NCBI RefSeq assembly: GCF_914271545.1
Contig: NZ_CAJZAH010000005.1
Coordinates: forward strand, 1 to 64,000
Reading direction: 5' to 3'
DNA length: 64,000 nucleotides
From: Cupriavidus respiraculi
GTDB lineage: Bacteria; Pseudomonadota; Gammaproteobacteria; Burkholderiales; Burkholderiaceae
In this document: positions 28,736 through 39,038 of the stretch, piece after piece
How the letters are laid out: each line of letters starts with the position of its first letter
How positions within the stretch are numbered: position 1 is the stretch's first letter
Notes under the pieces: model-generated
Database searches by the model: none
Told to the model about the DNA's origin: nothing
Seen by the model: only the letters and a program-made list of their open reading frames with translations
Program-made: the position numbers and the translations under genes

Positions 28736-30079
28736 ATGAAACCAGTGATCGCAATCGTCGGCCGCCCCAATGTGGGCAAGTCGACGCTATTCAACCGCCT
28801 GACCCGCTCGCGCGACGCTCTCGTCGCGGACCTGCCGGGCCTGACGCGTGACCGCCACTATGGCGAGGGACGCATCGGGGAGCGGCCCTTCATCGCCATC
28901 GATACCGGTGGCTTCGAGCCGGTGGCCAAGGAAGGCATCGTCGCCGAGATGGCCAAGCAGACGCGCCAGGCGGTGGTCGAGGCCGACGTCGTCATCTTCA
29001 TCGTCGATGGCCGCCTCGGGCTTGCGCCGCAGGACGAGGTCATCGCCGACTACCTGCGCAAGACCGGCCGCCGCGTGATGCTGGCGGTCAACAAGGCCGA
29101 GGGGATGAAGTACACCACGGTCACGGCGGACTTCTACGAGCTGGGCATGGGCGATCCCTATGTCATCTCGGCCGCCCATGGCGATGGCGTGCGCGAACTG
29201 GTGGACGAGGCGCTGGACCTGGCCGTGCAGGAGCGGCCGGAGCTGGCCGAGCCCGAGGACGAGAATCGCCGTGGCGTGAAGATCGCCATCGTGGGCCGGC
29301 CCAACGTGGGCAAGTCCACGCTGGTCAACACGCTGATCGGCGAGGAGCGCGTGATTGCGTTCGACATGCCGGGCACCACGCGCGATGCCATTTATGTCGA
29401 GTTCGAGCGCGGCGGCAAGCCGTACACGCTGATCGACACCGCCGGCCTGCGCAAGCGGGGCAAGGTCTTCGAGGCCATCGAGAAATTCTCGGTGGTCAAG
29501 ACGCTGCAGTCGATCGCCGACGCCAATGTCGTCGTGCTGCTGCTGGACGCCCAGCAGGATGTCTCCGAACAGGACGCCCATATCGCGGGCTTCATCGTGG
29601 AGTCGGGCAGGGCGCTGGTGGTGGGCGTGAACAAGTGGGATGGGCTGGACGGACATGCGCGCGACCGGATCAAGCACGATCTGGAGCGCAAGCTGAAGTT
29701 TCTCGAGTTCGCAAACTTCCACTTTATTTCGGCGCGCGAGCGCACCGGCATCGGCGCGCTGCTGCGCTCCGTCGACGATGCCTTCGCCGCGGCGATGCGC
29801 AAGCTGCCGACCCCGCAACTGACGCGCGTGCTGGAGGAGGCGGTCACCTTCCAGCAACCGCGCCGCACGGGTGCGACTCGGCCCAAGATGCGCTATGCCC
29901 ACCAGGGCGGCTCGAACCCGCCGATCATCGTCGTGCACGGCAATTCGCTGTCCGGGGTGCCCGAGACTTACCGGCGCTACCTGGAAGGGCGTTTCCGCGC
30001 CGCCTTCAACCTGAAGGGCACGCCGTTGCGAATCGAATTTCGCACGAACAAAAACCCGTATGCCGACTCGAAAGACTGA
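28736..30079 (+). CDS. der: Ribosome biogenesis GTPase Der (EngA)
   Basis: A 447-residue GTPase with two G domains in a row: GRPNVGKST at 9-17 and again from about 186, each with its own NKxx motif (VNKAEG and VNKWDG). A KH-like domain closes the protein ([19 protein letters not shown]). Der is needed for 50S subunit maturation. The 228-bp gap before it contains no obvious gene and only weak inverted repeats. hfq follows after 217 bp. Confidence 0.97.
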   Translation: MKPVIAIVGRPNVGKSTLFNRLTRSRDALVADLPGLTRDRHYGEGRIGERPFIAIDTGGFEPVAKEGIVAEMAKQTRQAVVEADVVIFIVDGRLGLAPQDEVIADYLRKTGRRVMLAVNKAEGMKYTTVTADFYELGMGDPYVISAAHGDGVRELVDEALDLAVQERPELAEPEDENRRGVKIAIVGRPNVGKSTLVNTLIGEERVIAFDMPGTTRDAIYVEFERGGKPYTLIDTAGLRKRGKVFEAIEKFSVVKTLQSIADANVVVLLLDAQQDVSEQDAHIAGFIVESGRALVVGVNKWDGLDGHARDRIKHDLERKLKFLEFANFHFISARERTGIGALLRSVDDAFAAAMRKLPTPQLTRVLEEAVTFQQPRRTGATRPKMRYAHQGGSNPPIIVVHGNSLSGVPETYRRYLEGRFRAAFNLKGTPLRIEFRTNKNPYADSKD

Positions 30080-30123
30080 GTCAGAAGGCAAGTCTGCGGG
30101 GCGCTTGCCCGGGCAAGTTTCGT

Positions 30124-30152
30124 TTGCGTTCGTTTGGAACTGCGGCTAAATT
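30124..30152 (+). promoter_or_regulatory. Candidate sigma-70 promoter of hfq
   Basis: TTGCGT (30124-30129) and TAAATT (30147-30152) are 17 bp apart. Transcription would begin near 30159, giving a leader of about 138 nt that includes the hairpin at 30244. Confidence 0.45.
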
Positions 30153-30243
30153 CACGATAGCAGGGAGGCCCTGCGAGTTGATGCCGGCTTGGTACCGTTT
30201 TGACTTTTTTCTGGCGCGTTTTTGTGCCGACTTACTTGAAATC

Positions 30244-30259
30244 GGGGACTTCGGTCCCC
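30244..30259 (+). promoter_or_regulatory. UUCG-capped hairpin in the hfq leader
   Basis: GGGGAC, TTCG, GTCCCC forms a 6-bp stem with the extra-stable UUCG tetraloop, ending 37 bases before the hfq start codon. The bases between it and the ATG are AT-rich (CTAAATCTATAAATTTGGAG), which exposes the ribosome-binding site. No T-run follows, so it is not a normal terminator. Confidence 0.6.
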
Positions 30260-30296
30260 ATCATCCATCACTAAATCTATAAATTTGGAGTGTGCC

Positions 30297-30536
30297 ATGA
30301 GCAACAAAGGGCAATTGCTACAAGACCCGTTTCTGAACGCGCTGCGCAAGGAGCACGTGCCGGTTTCCATCTACCTCGTCAATGGCATCAAGCTGCAAGG
30401 CAATATCGAATCGTTCGACCAGTACGTCGTCCTGTTGCGCAACACGGTGACCCAGATGGTCTACAAGCATGCAATCTCCACTGTGGTTCCGGCACGCGCG
30501 GTCAACTTCCGCGTGGACGATACCGCCGAGGGCTGA
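30297..30536 (+). CDS. hfq: RNA chaperone Hfq
   Basis: A 79-residue Sm-like protein, shorter than E. coli Hfq because it lacks the long C-terminal tail. The Sm1 region ([20 protein letters not shown]) and Sm2 signature ([10 protein letters not shown]) are intact. It forms a hexamer that pairs small RNAs with mRNAs. TTTGGAG stands 6 bases before the ATG. It is followed by hflX and hflKC, the classic group. Confidence 0.98.
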   Translation: MSNKGQLLQDPFLNALRKEHVPVSIYLVNGIKLQGNIESFDQYVVLLRNTVTQMVYKHAISTVVPARAVNFRVDDTAEG

Positions 30537-30812
30537 TCGCTCCCCGGGGCCGCGCCGGCGCGCGGCCAGCGCATTCGACGGCCGCCTCAGCACCGGACAC
30601 GCTGGCGCGGCCGCTTTCACGAGCACGATCCCCTGTCCACCCCTGTCATCCGTTTCTCACGCCGGTCCGCCGGCCCCCGGCCGCTCCATTGGCCGCCCTT
30701 GCACGGGCAGGCCACGCAGGCAGCGAGACCCCTCGCCGGGCAGGCCATGATGCCGCCCCGCACACCGATCGTCGTTATCCGCGTCTTCGACGCGCCAAGG
30801 TAAATTCCACGC

Positions 30813-32042
30813 TTGCAAGCTAGACCCACCTCCAATTCCGAGCCTTCCCGCGCCGTTCTCGTCGGCGTCGATTTCGGCAAGCACGATTTTCAGGAAAGCC
30901 TGAGCGAGCTTGCCTTGCTGACGTCCACGGCCGGTTCCATGCCCGTGCACACGCTGACGGGCAAGCGGTCGCGTCCCGACCCGGCGCTGTTCATCGGTTC
31001 CGGCAAGGCCGCGGAACTGAAGGAAGCGGCCGACGCGCTGGATGCCGACATCGTCGTCTTCAACCATGCCCTCAGTCCGGCGCAGCAGCGGAATCTGGAG
31101 CGCTTCCTGCAGCGGCACGTGATCGACCGCACCGGCCTGATCCTCGATATCTTCGGGCAGCGCGCGCAGAGCCATGTCGGCAAGGTGCAGGTCGAGCTGG
31201 CGCAGGTCCAGTACCAGGCTTCGCGGCTGGTCCGCGCCTGGAGCCACCTGGAGCGGCAGAAGGGCGGTATCGGCATGCGCGGCGGCCCTGGCGAGCGCCA
31301 GCTCGAGCTGGACCGCCGGATGCTCGACGAGCGCGCCAAGCGGCTGAAGTCGGACCTGTCGCGCCTGCAGCGGCAGCACACCACGCAGCGGCGCGCCCGT
31401 TCGCGCAACGACACGCTCAGCATCTCGCTGGTTGGCTATACCAATGCCGGCAAGTCGACACTGTTCAACGCGCTGACCAAGGCGCGCGCCTACGCGGCGG
31501 ACCAGTTGTTCGCCACGCTCGATACGACCTCGCGCCGGCTGTATCTGGACGGCCTGGGCAATGTGGTGCTGTCCGATACGGTCGGCTTCATCCGCGACCT
31601 GCCCACGCAACTGGTGGCGGCGTTCCGCGCCACGCTCGAGGAAACCGTTCACGCCGACCTGCTGCTGCATGTGGTGGACGCCTCCAGTCCCGTGCGGCAC
31701 GAGCAGATCGAGCAGGTCAATCGCGTGCTGGCCGAGATCGACGCGGACGATATTCCGCAGATCGTCGTGATGAACAAGATCGACGCCGCGCCCGAACTGC
31801 TCGAGCAGGGCCCGCGCATCGAGCGCAACGAGGACGGCGTGCCGACCCGCGTCTATATCAGCGCGCGCGACGGCATCGGACTCGATGCGCTGCGCGAGGC
31901 CATCGTCGACGTGGCCCGCTGGCTGGCGGAGCGCCCACCCGAACCCGAACTTCCCGATGCGCGCCTGGTCGACCCGGCCGTGCGTCAGGATGGGTCGGTG
32001 GACCCCGCGCCGGACGACTCGCAGGCCACCGACGCTCCCTGA
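30813..32042 (+). CDS. hflX: Ribosome-dissociating GTPase HflX
   Basis: A 409-residue GTPase. An N-terminal HflX domain (AVLVGVDFGKHDFQESL) is followed by a Gly-rich linker and a coiled coil (GGPGERQLELDRRMLDERAK) and a G domain with GYTNAGKST and NKID. It splits stalled ribosomes under stress. The start is a TTG: a stop codon lies 12 bases upstream in frame, so no earlier start exists, and AAGG is about 12 bases before it. The 276-bp gap after hfq has no visible gene. Confidence 0.94.
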   Translation: MQARPTSNSEPSRAVLVGVDFGKHDFQESLSELALLTSTAGSMPVHTLTGKRSRPDPALFIGSGKAAELKEAADALDADIVVFNHALSPAQQRNLERFLQRHVIDRTGLILDIFGQRAQSHVGKVQVELAQVQYQASRLVRAWSHLERQKGGIGMRGGPGERQLELDRRMLDERAKRLKSDLSRLQRQHTTQRRARSRNDTLSISLVGYTNAGKSTLFNALTKARAYAADQLFATLDTTSRRLYLDGLGNVVLSDTVGFIRDLPTQLVAAFRATLEETVHADLLLHVVDASSPVRHEQIEQVNRVLAEIDADDIPQIVVMNKIDAAPELLEQGPRIERNEDGVPTRVYISARDGIGLDALREAIVDVARWLAERPPEPELPDARLVDPAVRQDGSVDPAPDDSQATDAP

Positions 32043-32104
32043 CAGGCCGGCGGCCAATCGCCGCCGGTTTGGACGAAATGAGCAAAAGTGGCGTCGATGA
32101 CTGC

Positions 32105-32110
32105 TAGAAT
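32105..32110 (+). promoter_or_regulatory. -10 box (TAGAAT) upstream of hflK
   Basis: TAGAATC in the same form as the ndk, purA and DUF4124 promoters. It lies 35 bases before the chosen hflK ATG, inside the 102-bp hflX-hflK gap. No clear -35 at the right distance. Confidence 0.5.
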
Positions 32111-32144
32111 CCCCCGTTATCAATCTCCCGGACCCTTGCCCTTC

Positions 32145-33494
32145 ATGCCCCAGTTCTACCGGAATACTGATTCGAGCATGCCTCGACGCGACCGTCCCGC
32201 AACGGTGTGGCGGCGTCTGCGTGCCATCTTCTCGTTGAACGACCCGCGCTGGGGCAAGGGCGGTGACGACGACAAGGATGGCCGCGACAACGGCCGCCAG
32301 AACCAGCGGCCGCCCGAAGGCGGCCCTCCGGACCTGGACGAGCTGTGGCGCGACTTCAACCGCCGGCTCAACAATCTGCTGGGCCGCAAGGACAACGGCG
32401 GCGGTGGCAACAACCAGAACTACGGCGGCACGCCGCGCGTGCCGGGCAAGGGCTCGGGCATCGGCGCGGGCGTGATTCTCGCGGCGGTGGTCGGCATCTG
32501 GCTCGCCAGCGGCTTCTTCATGGTGCAGGAAGGGCAGACCGCGGTGATCCTGCAGTTCGGCAAGTTCAAGTACACCACCGGCCCCGGTATCAACTGGCGC
32601 ATGCCGTGGCCGATCCAGTCGGCGGAGATCGTCAACCTGTCGGCGGTGCGTTCGGTCGAGGTCGGCCGCTCGACGTCGATCAAGGACAGCAACCTGAAGG
32701 ACTCGTCGATGCTCACGCAGGACGAGAACATCATCGACGTGCGCTTCACGGTGCAGTACGACATCCAGGACGCCACCGAATTCCTGTTCTTCAACCGCAC
32801 CGACCGTGGCGGCGACGAAGAGCTGGTGACGCAGGCCGCCGAGACCTCGGTGCGAGAGATCGTCGGCCGCAACAAGATGGACTCGGTGCTGTACGAGAAC
32901 CGCGAGCAGATCGCCCAGCAGCTGGCGAAGTCCATCCAGGCCATTCTCAGCGCGTACAAGACCGGCATTCGCGTGATCTCGGTGAACGTGCAGAGCGTGC
33001 AGCCGCCCGAGCAGGTGCAGGCCGCGTTCGACGACGTCAACAAGGCCAGCCAGGATCGCGAGCGCGCGATCAGCGAGGGCCAGGCCTACGCCAACGACGT
33101 GATTCCGCGCGCCCGCGGTACCGCCGCGCGCCTGATGGAGGAAGCGCAGGCCTACAAGTCGCGCGTGGTCGAGCAGGCCACCGGTGACGCATCGCGCTTC
33201 AGCCAGGTCCAGAACGAATATGCGCGGGCGCCGCAGGTGACGCGCGACCGCATCTACACGGAAACCATGCAGCAGGTCTACTCCGCCACCAGCAAGATCC
33301 TGGTCGACACTACCAAGGGCAACAACCTTCTGTACCTGCCGCTGGACAAGCTGATGGCCCAGTCCCAGGGCGACCCGCGCGCCGCCACGGCCACCGCGCC
33401 GCAGGGTGCCCCCGGCGTGCCGGCGGTGCCGGAAGCTGGCGCCGATTCCCGCTCGCGCGAAGCGCTGCGCAACCGCGATCGCGACTCCCGCTGA
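32145..33494 (+). CDS. hflK: FtsH protease activity modulator HflK
   Basis: A 449-residue SPFH-domain protein. A Gly/Asn/Asp-rich cytoplasmic tail (1-100) precedes one membrane segment (about 105-124) and the band-7 domain (VQEGQTAVILQFGKFKYTTGPG). With HflC it forms the cage around the FtsH protease. The start at 32145 lies behind the TAGAAT box; no good ribosome-binding site is visible. An alternative ATG at 32178 (MPRRDRPATVW) is nearly as good. Confidence 0.93.
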   Translation: MPQFYRNTDSSMPRRDRPATVWRRLRAIFSLNDPRWGKGGDDDKDGRDNGRQNQRPPEGGPPDLDELWRDFNRRLNNLLGRKDNGGGGNNQNYGGTPRVPGKGSGIGAGVILAAVVGIWLASGFFMVQEGQTAVILQFGKFKYTTGPGINWRMPWPIQSAEIVNLSAVRSVEVGRSTSIKDSNLKDSSMLTQDENIIDVRFTVQYDIQDATEFLFFNRTDRGGDEELVTQAAETSVREIVGRNKMDSVLYENREQIAQQLAKSIQAILSAYKTGIRVISVNVQSVQPPEQVQAAFDDVNKASQDRERAISEGQAYANDVIPRARGTAARLMEEAQAYKSRVVEQATGDASRFSQVQNEYARAPQVTRDRIYTETMQQVYSATSKILVDTTKGNNLLYLPLDKLMAQSQGDPRAATATAPQGAPGVPAVPEAGADSRSREALRNRDRDSR

Positions 33495-33508
33495 GAAGAG
33501 GCCCCGAT

Positions 33509-34411
33509 ATGAACCGTCTGATTTCCATTGTTATCGGCTTCTTCATCGTGCTGGCCATCGCTTCGTCGATGGTCTTCGTGGTGGACCAACGCCAGTACGC
33601 CGTCGTGTTCGCCTTCGGCGAGATCAAGCAGGTGGTGCGCGAGCCCGGCCTGCATTTCAAGCTGCCGCCGCCGCTGCAGAACGTGGTCTTCATGGACCGC
33701 CGCCTGCAGACCATCGACGTGGCCGCCAGCGAGCGCTTTCTGACCGCCGAGAAGAAGAGCATGGTGGTGGACTGGTTCGTCAAATGGCGCATCACGGATC
33801 CGCGCAATTTCTTCGTGGCGTTCGGGGGCAATCTGCGCGGCGCGCAGGACCGCATGACGCAGCGTATCGACGCGGCCGCCCGTGAGGAATTCGGCCGCCG
33901 CACCGTGGCGGACGTGGTCGCCGGCGAGCGCGAGCAGGTCATGCAGAACATCCGCAACAGCATGGTCGAGTACGGCAAGTCGGTCGGCGTCGAGATTCTC
34001 GACGTGCGCCTCAAGCGCGTGGACCTGCTGCCGGCGATCAGCGAATCGGTCTACCGCCGGATGGAAGCCGAGCGCAAGCGCGTGGCCAACGAACTGCGCT
34101 CGACCGGCGCCGCCGAGGGCGAGAAGATCCGCGCCGATGCGGACCGCCAGCGCGAAGTGGTGCTGGCCGAGGCCTACCGCGACGCGCAGAAGATCAAGGG
34201 CGAGGGCGATGCCCGCGCCTCGCAGATCTATGCCGAGGCATTCGGCCGCGACCCGCAGTTCGCGCGCTTCTGGCGCAGCATGGAGGCCTATCGCTCGACC
34301 TTCCGCGACAAGCGCGACGTGCTGGTCCTGGAACCGAACTCCGAGTTTTTCCGATATATGCAAGGCTCCGGTGGCGCGACACCGGCGCCGGCGCCAGCGC
34401 CACGTCGTTGA
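33509..34411 (+). CDS. hflC: FtsH protease activity modulator HflC
   Basis: A 300-residue SPFH protein with an N-terminal membrane segment (residues 5-25) and a periplasmic band-7 domain (VDQRQYAVVFAFGEIKQVV). A long charged helix follows (EGEKIRADADRQREVVLAEA). It partners with HflK, encoded 14 bp upstream. The start has GAAGAGG about 9 bases before the ATG. A strong terminator follows. Confidence 0.95.
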   Translation: MNRLISIVIGFFIVLAIASSMVFVVDQRQYAVVFAFGEIKQVVREPGLHFKLPPPLQNVVFMDRRLQTIDVAASERFLTAEKKSMVVDWFVKWRITDPRNFFVAFGGNLRGAQDRMTQRIDAAAREEFGRRTVADVVAGEREQVMQNIRNSMVEYGKSVGVEILDVRLKRVDLLPAISESVYRRMEAERKRVANELRSTGAAEGEKIRADADRQREVVLAEAYRDAQKIKGEGDARASQIYAEAFGRDPQFARFWRSMEAYRSTFRDKRDVLVLEPNSEFFRYMQGSGGATPAPAPAPRR

Positions 34412-34445
34412 TCCGCGGGCGCATGACGGTTGTGCGGTATCACGG

Positions 34446-34470
34446 AACCCCGGCTTGCCGGGGTTTTGTT
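34446..34470 (+). terminator. Intrinsic terminator after hflC
   Basis: AACCCCGGC (34446-34454) and GCCGGGGTT (34457-34465) pair perfectly with a 2-base loop, followed by TTGTT. It would end the hflX-hflK-hflC transcript 35 bases after the stop. Confidence 0.85.
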
Positions 34471-34525
34471 CGGATGCGCGACTGACTTGCCTGCCTGCCA
34501 CTGTCTTACCGAGAAGAGAAGCACC

Positions 34526-37134
<2,609 letters not shown>

Positions 37135-37275
37135 CGCCCGCGGTCCGCGACGGACCGAGGGACGTCCGGAACGACGCACCGCACGACACCGGCCCCATCG
37201 CGGGCCGGATTTCATATCGGGCCCCATGCCGACGCACGCGGGCCCGCGACACACGAAGCAAGAAAGAGCAAGACC

Positions 37276-37842
37276 ATGACCCTGCCGCCCAACGATGACG
37301 AGAATCTGTGGATCTCCTGGGACGAATACCACCGCCTGATCGCACGCTTGTCGCTGAACGTGCACGAGTCGGGCTGGAAGTTCGACAAGATCCTGTGCCT
37401 GGCGCGCGGTGGCCTGCGCGTGGGCGACCAGATGTCGCGCATCTTCGATGTGCCGCTGGCGATCCTGGCGACCAGCAGCTACCGCGAGGCGGCGGGCACC
37501 CAGCAGGGCGATCTCGATATCGCGCAGTACATCACGATGACCCGCGGCGAGCTGTCGGGCAAGATCCTGCTGGTCGACGACCTGGTGGACTCGGGCGTCA
37601 CGCTGGAGCGGGTGGGGCGCCATCTGCAGGAACGCTATCCGGCCGTGACCGACGTGCGCTCGGCGGTGCTGTGGTACAAGGCCTGCTCGAAGGTCAAGCC
37701 CGACTATCACGTGGACTTCCTGCCCTCAAATCCCTGGATCCACCAGCCGTTCGAGGAATACGACACGCTGCGTCCGCACAACCTGGCCGCCTGGCTCAAG
37801 CGCGGCCGCCGTGCCGAACCGGCCGCCGGCGACGTCGCCTGA
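37276..37842 (+). CDS. Phosphoribosyltransferase family protein
   Basis: A 188-residue type I phosphoribosyltransferase. The PRPP-binding motif is ILLVDDLVDSGVTL at 97-110. The rest (WDEYHRLIARLSLNV, then DKILCLARGGLRVGD) matches the hypoxanthine/xanthine-like group. It probably salvages a purine base, in line with purA upstream (141-bp gap with weak hairpins). Substrate not decided by sequence. The protein is cytosolic. Confidence 0.88.
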   Translation: MTLPPNDDENLWISWDEYHRLIARLSLNVHESGWKFDKILCLARGGLRVGDQMSRIFDVPLAILATSSYREAAGTQQGDLDIAQYITMTRGELSGKILLVDDLVDSGVTLERVGRHLQERYPAVTDVRSAVLWYKACSKVKPDYHVDFLPSNPWIHQPFEEYDTLRPHNLAAWLKRGRRAEPAAGDVA

Positions 37843-37858
37843 GCGCGCGCCTTCAATA

Positions 37859-38470
37859 TCAGTAGCCCACGGTGAAGCGCTGGCGCGAATGCGCCGGCGT
37901 CTCCAGTTCGTCGACGAGTGCGGTGGCGTAGTCCTCCATCGAGATCCAGCTCTTGCCCGTCGCATCGGTCAGCAGATCGTCCTTGCCGATGCGGTAGCGG
38001 CCGGTGCGCTCGCCCGGCTCCAGCAGGGCGGACGGCGACACGAACGTCCAGTCCAGTTCCACTTCCTGGTTCAGCACCGACAGAAAGTCGCGCCCGGCGC
38101 CGGCCTCGATCCGGTAGGCCTCGGGAAAGTCGGGCGTGTCCATCAGCTGCATGCCGGGCGCCACGAACAGGCTGCCGGCGCCGCCCACCACCACCAGCCG
38201 CGGCACGCCCGCCTTCTTCGTCAGGCTGACCAGCGCTTCGGGGTCGGCCAACCGGAAGGGCATGGCGCTGACCATGGCGTCATGGCCGCCGATCGCGCCG
38301 ACGATGGCGGGGCCGTCGGCCGCATCGATATCGCGCGTGACGAGGCGGTCGCGCGCCGCGAGCGTGCCGGCGTGGCGGGCGATCGCGGTGACGGCATGGC
38401 CGCGCCGCAGGGCTTCATCGGCGATGCGGCTGCCGACGCGGCCGGTGGCTCCCAGAATGGCAATCTTCAT
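37859..38470 (-). CDS. NAD(P)-binding Rossmann-fold protein (atypical SDR / NmrA-like)
   Basis: A 203-residue protein with an N-terminal nucleotide-binding motif (MKIAILGATGRVGSRIADEA) and the usual short-chain dehydrogenase-like core. It resembles the small NAD(P)H-binding proteins often annotated as YwnB/NmrA-like. The start at 38470 has AAGGA 7 bases before it on the minus strand. It converges on the phosphoribosyltransferase gene, with 16 bp between stops. No catalytic YxxxK is clear, so it may sense redox state rather than catalyse. Confidence 0.85.
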   Translation of the reverse strand: MKIAILGATGRVGSRIADEALRRGHAVTAIARHAGTLAARDRLVTRDIDAADGPAIVGAIGGHDAMVSAMPFRLADPEALVSLTKKAGVPRLVVVGGAGSLFVAPGMQLMDTPDFPEAYRIEAGAGRDFLSVLNQEVELDWTFVSPSALLEPGERTGRYRIGKDDLLTDATGKSWISMEDYATALVDELETPAHSRQRFTVGY

Positions 38471-38898
38471 ATCCGTCCTTGTGCTTGGCGAAGCGGGTGG
38501 ATGGCGTGCCGTGGCTGACGAAATGGCGCGCCTCGGATATATAGTCTGAAATGGTCCGGCATGGTTCGCCATGCGGCAACATCGGCCGGCGGGTTGCCGT
38601 AATTGGGCGGCCGGGCGAGGAAGAATGCCGGAATCGCCACTGAAGCTGATACACTGCCCGACACGCGCATGGTATCCACCGTGGCGCCAGGGATGGTCCC
38701 CGGGCAATTGCCCGACGAAGGCGCCATCCGGAACGCGGTCTTGCGAGACCGCAAGCGCGACGGCAATCGCGGTCGCAGAGCGACGCGGCATTGCCGGCGT
38801 ATTGAACAAGGAGCGCAAGTTTGTCGGATCGAAGGCCAGAAAAGAAAAAACCCGCAAGGCTCGAAAGCGCTGCGGGTCTTCTTTTTACTGCTTTGATC
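38471..38898. other. 428-bp region between the Rossmann protein gene and tRNA-Leu
   Basis: Nothing convincingly coding is seen; the open frames here lack ribosome-binding sites and protein-like composition. It carries the leader of the minus-strand gene at 38470, a UUCG hairpin (GCATGG, TTCG, CCATGC at 38560-38575) and the terminator of tRNA-Leu at 38848-38880. Confidence 0.55.
38848..38880 (-). terminator. Terminator of tRNA-Leu
   Basis: Read on the minus strand, ACCCGCA and TGCGGGT form a 7-bp stem (38871-38877 with 38850-38856), followed by TTTTTC. It begins about 22 bases after the tRNA 3' end. Confidence 0.8.
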
Positions 38899-38985
38899 TG
38901 GTGCCCAGGAGAGGACTCGAACCTCCACAGTGTTGCCACCGCTAGGACCTGAACCTAGTGCGTCTACCAATTCCGCCACCTGGGC
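38899..38985 (-). tRNA. tRNA-Leu (anticodon CAG)
   Basis: The minus strand reads GCCCAGGTGGCGGAATTGGT at the 5' end, and the acceptor stem GCCCAGG pairs with CCTGGGC at the 3' end. The anticodon loop TTCAGGT gives CAG, decoding CUG, which is a very common leucine codon in GC-rich genomes. A long variable arm (leucine-type) and the T-loop GGTTCGAGTCC are present, and CCA is encoded. Length 87 nt. Confidence 0.97.
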
Positions 38986-39010
38986 AGGTGTCGAAACAAC
39001 CGAAGCGCTC

Positions 39011-39038
39011 ATTATATCGACGACTTTTCGTTTGTCAA
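39011..39038 (-). promoter_or_regulatory. Consensus sigma-70 promoter of tRNA-Leu
   Basis: On the minus strand TTGACA (39038-39033) and TATAAT (39016-39011) are both perfect and 16 bp apart. Transcription would begin near 39004, about 19 bases before the tRNA. The -35 box overlaps the TTG proposed as the rnr start codon on the other strand. Confidence 0.9.
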
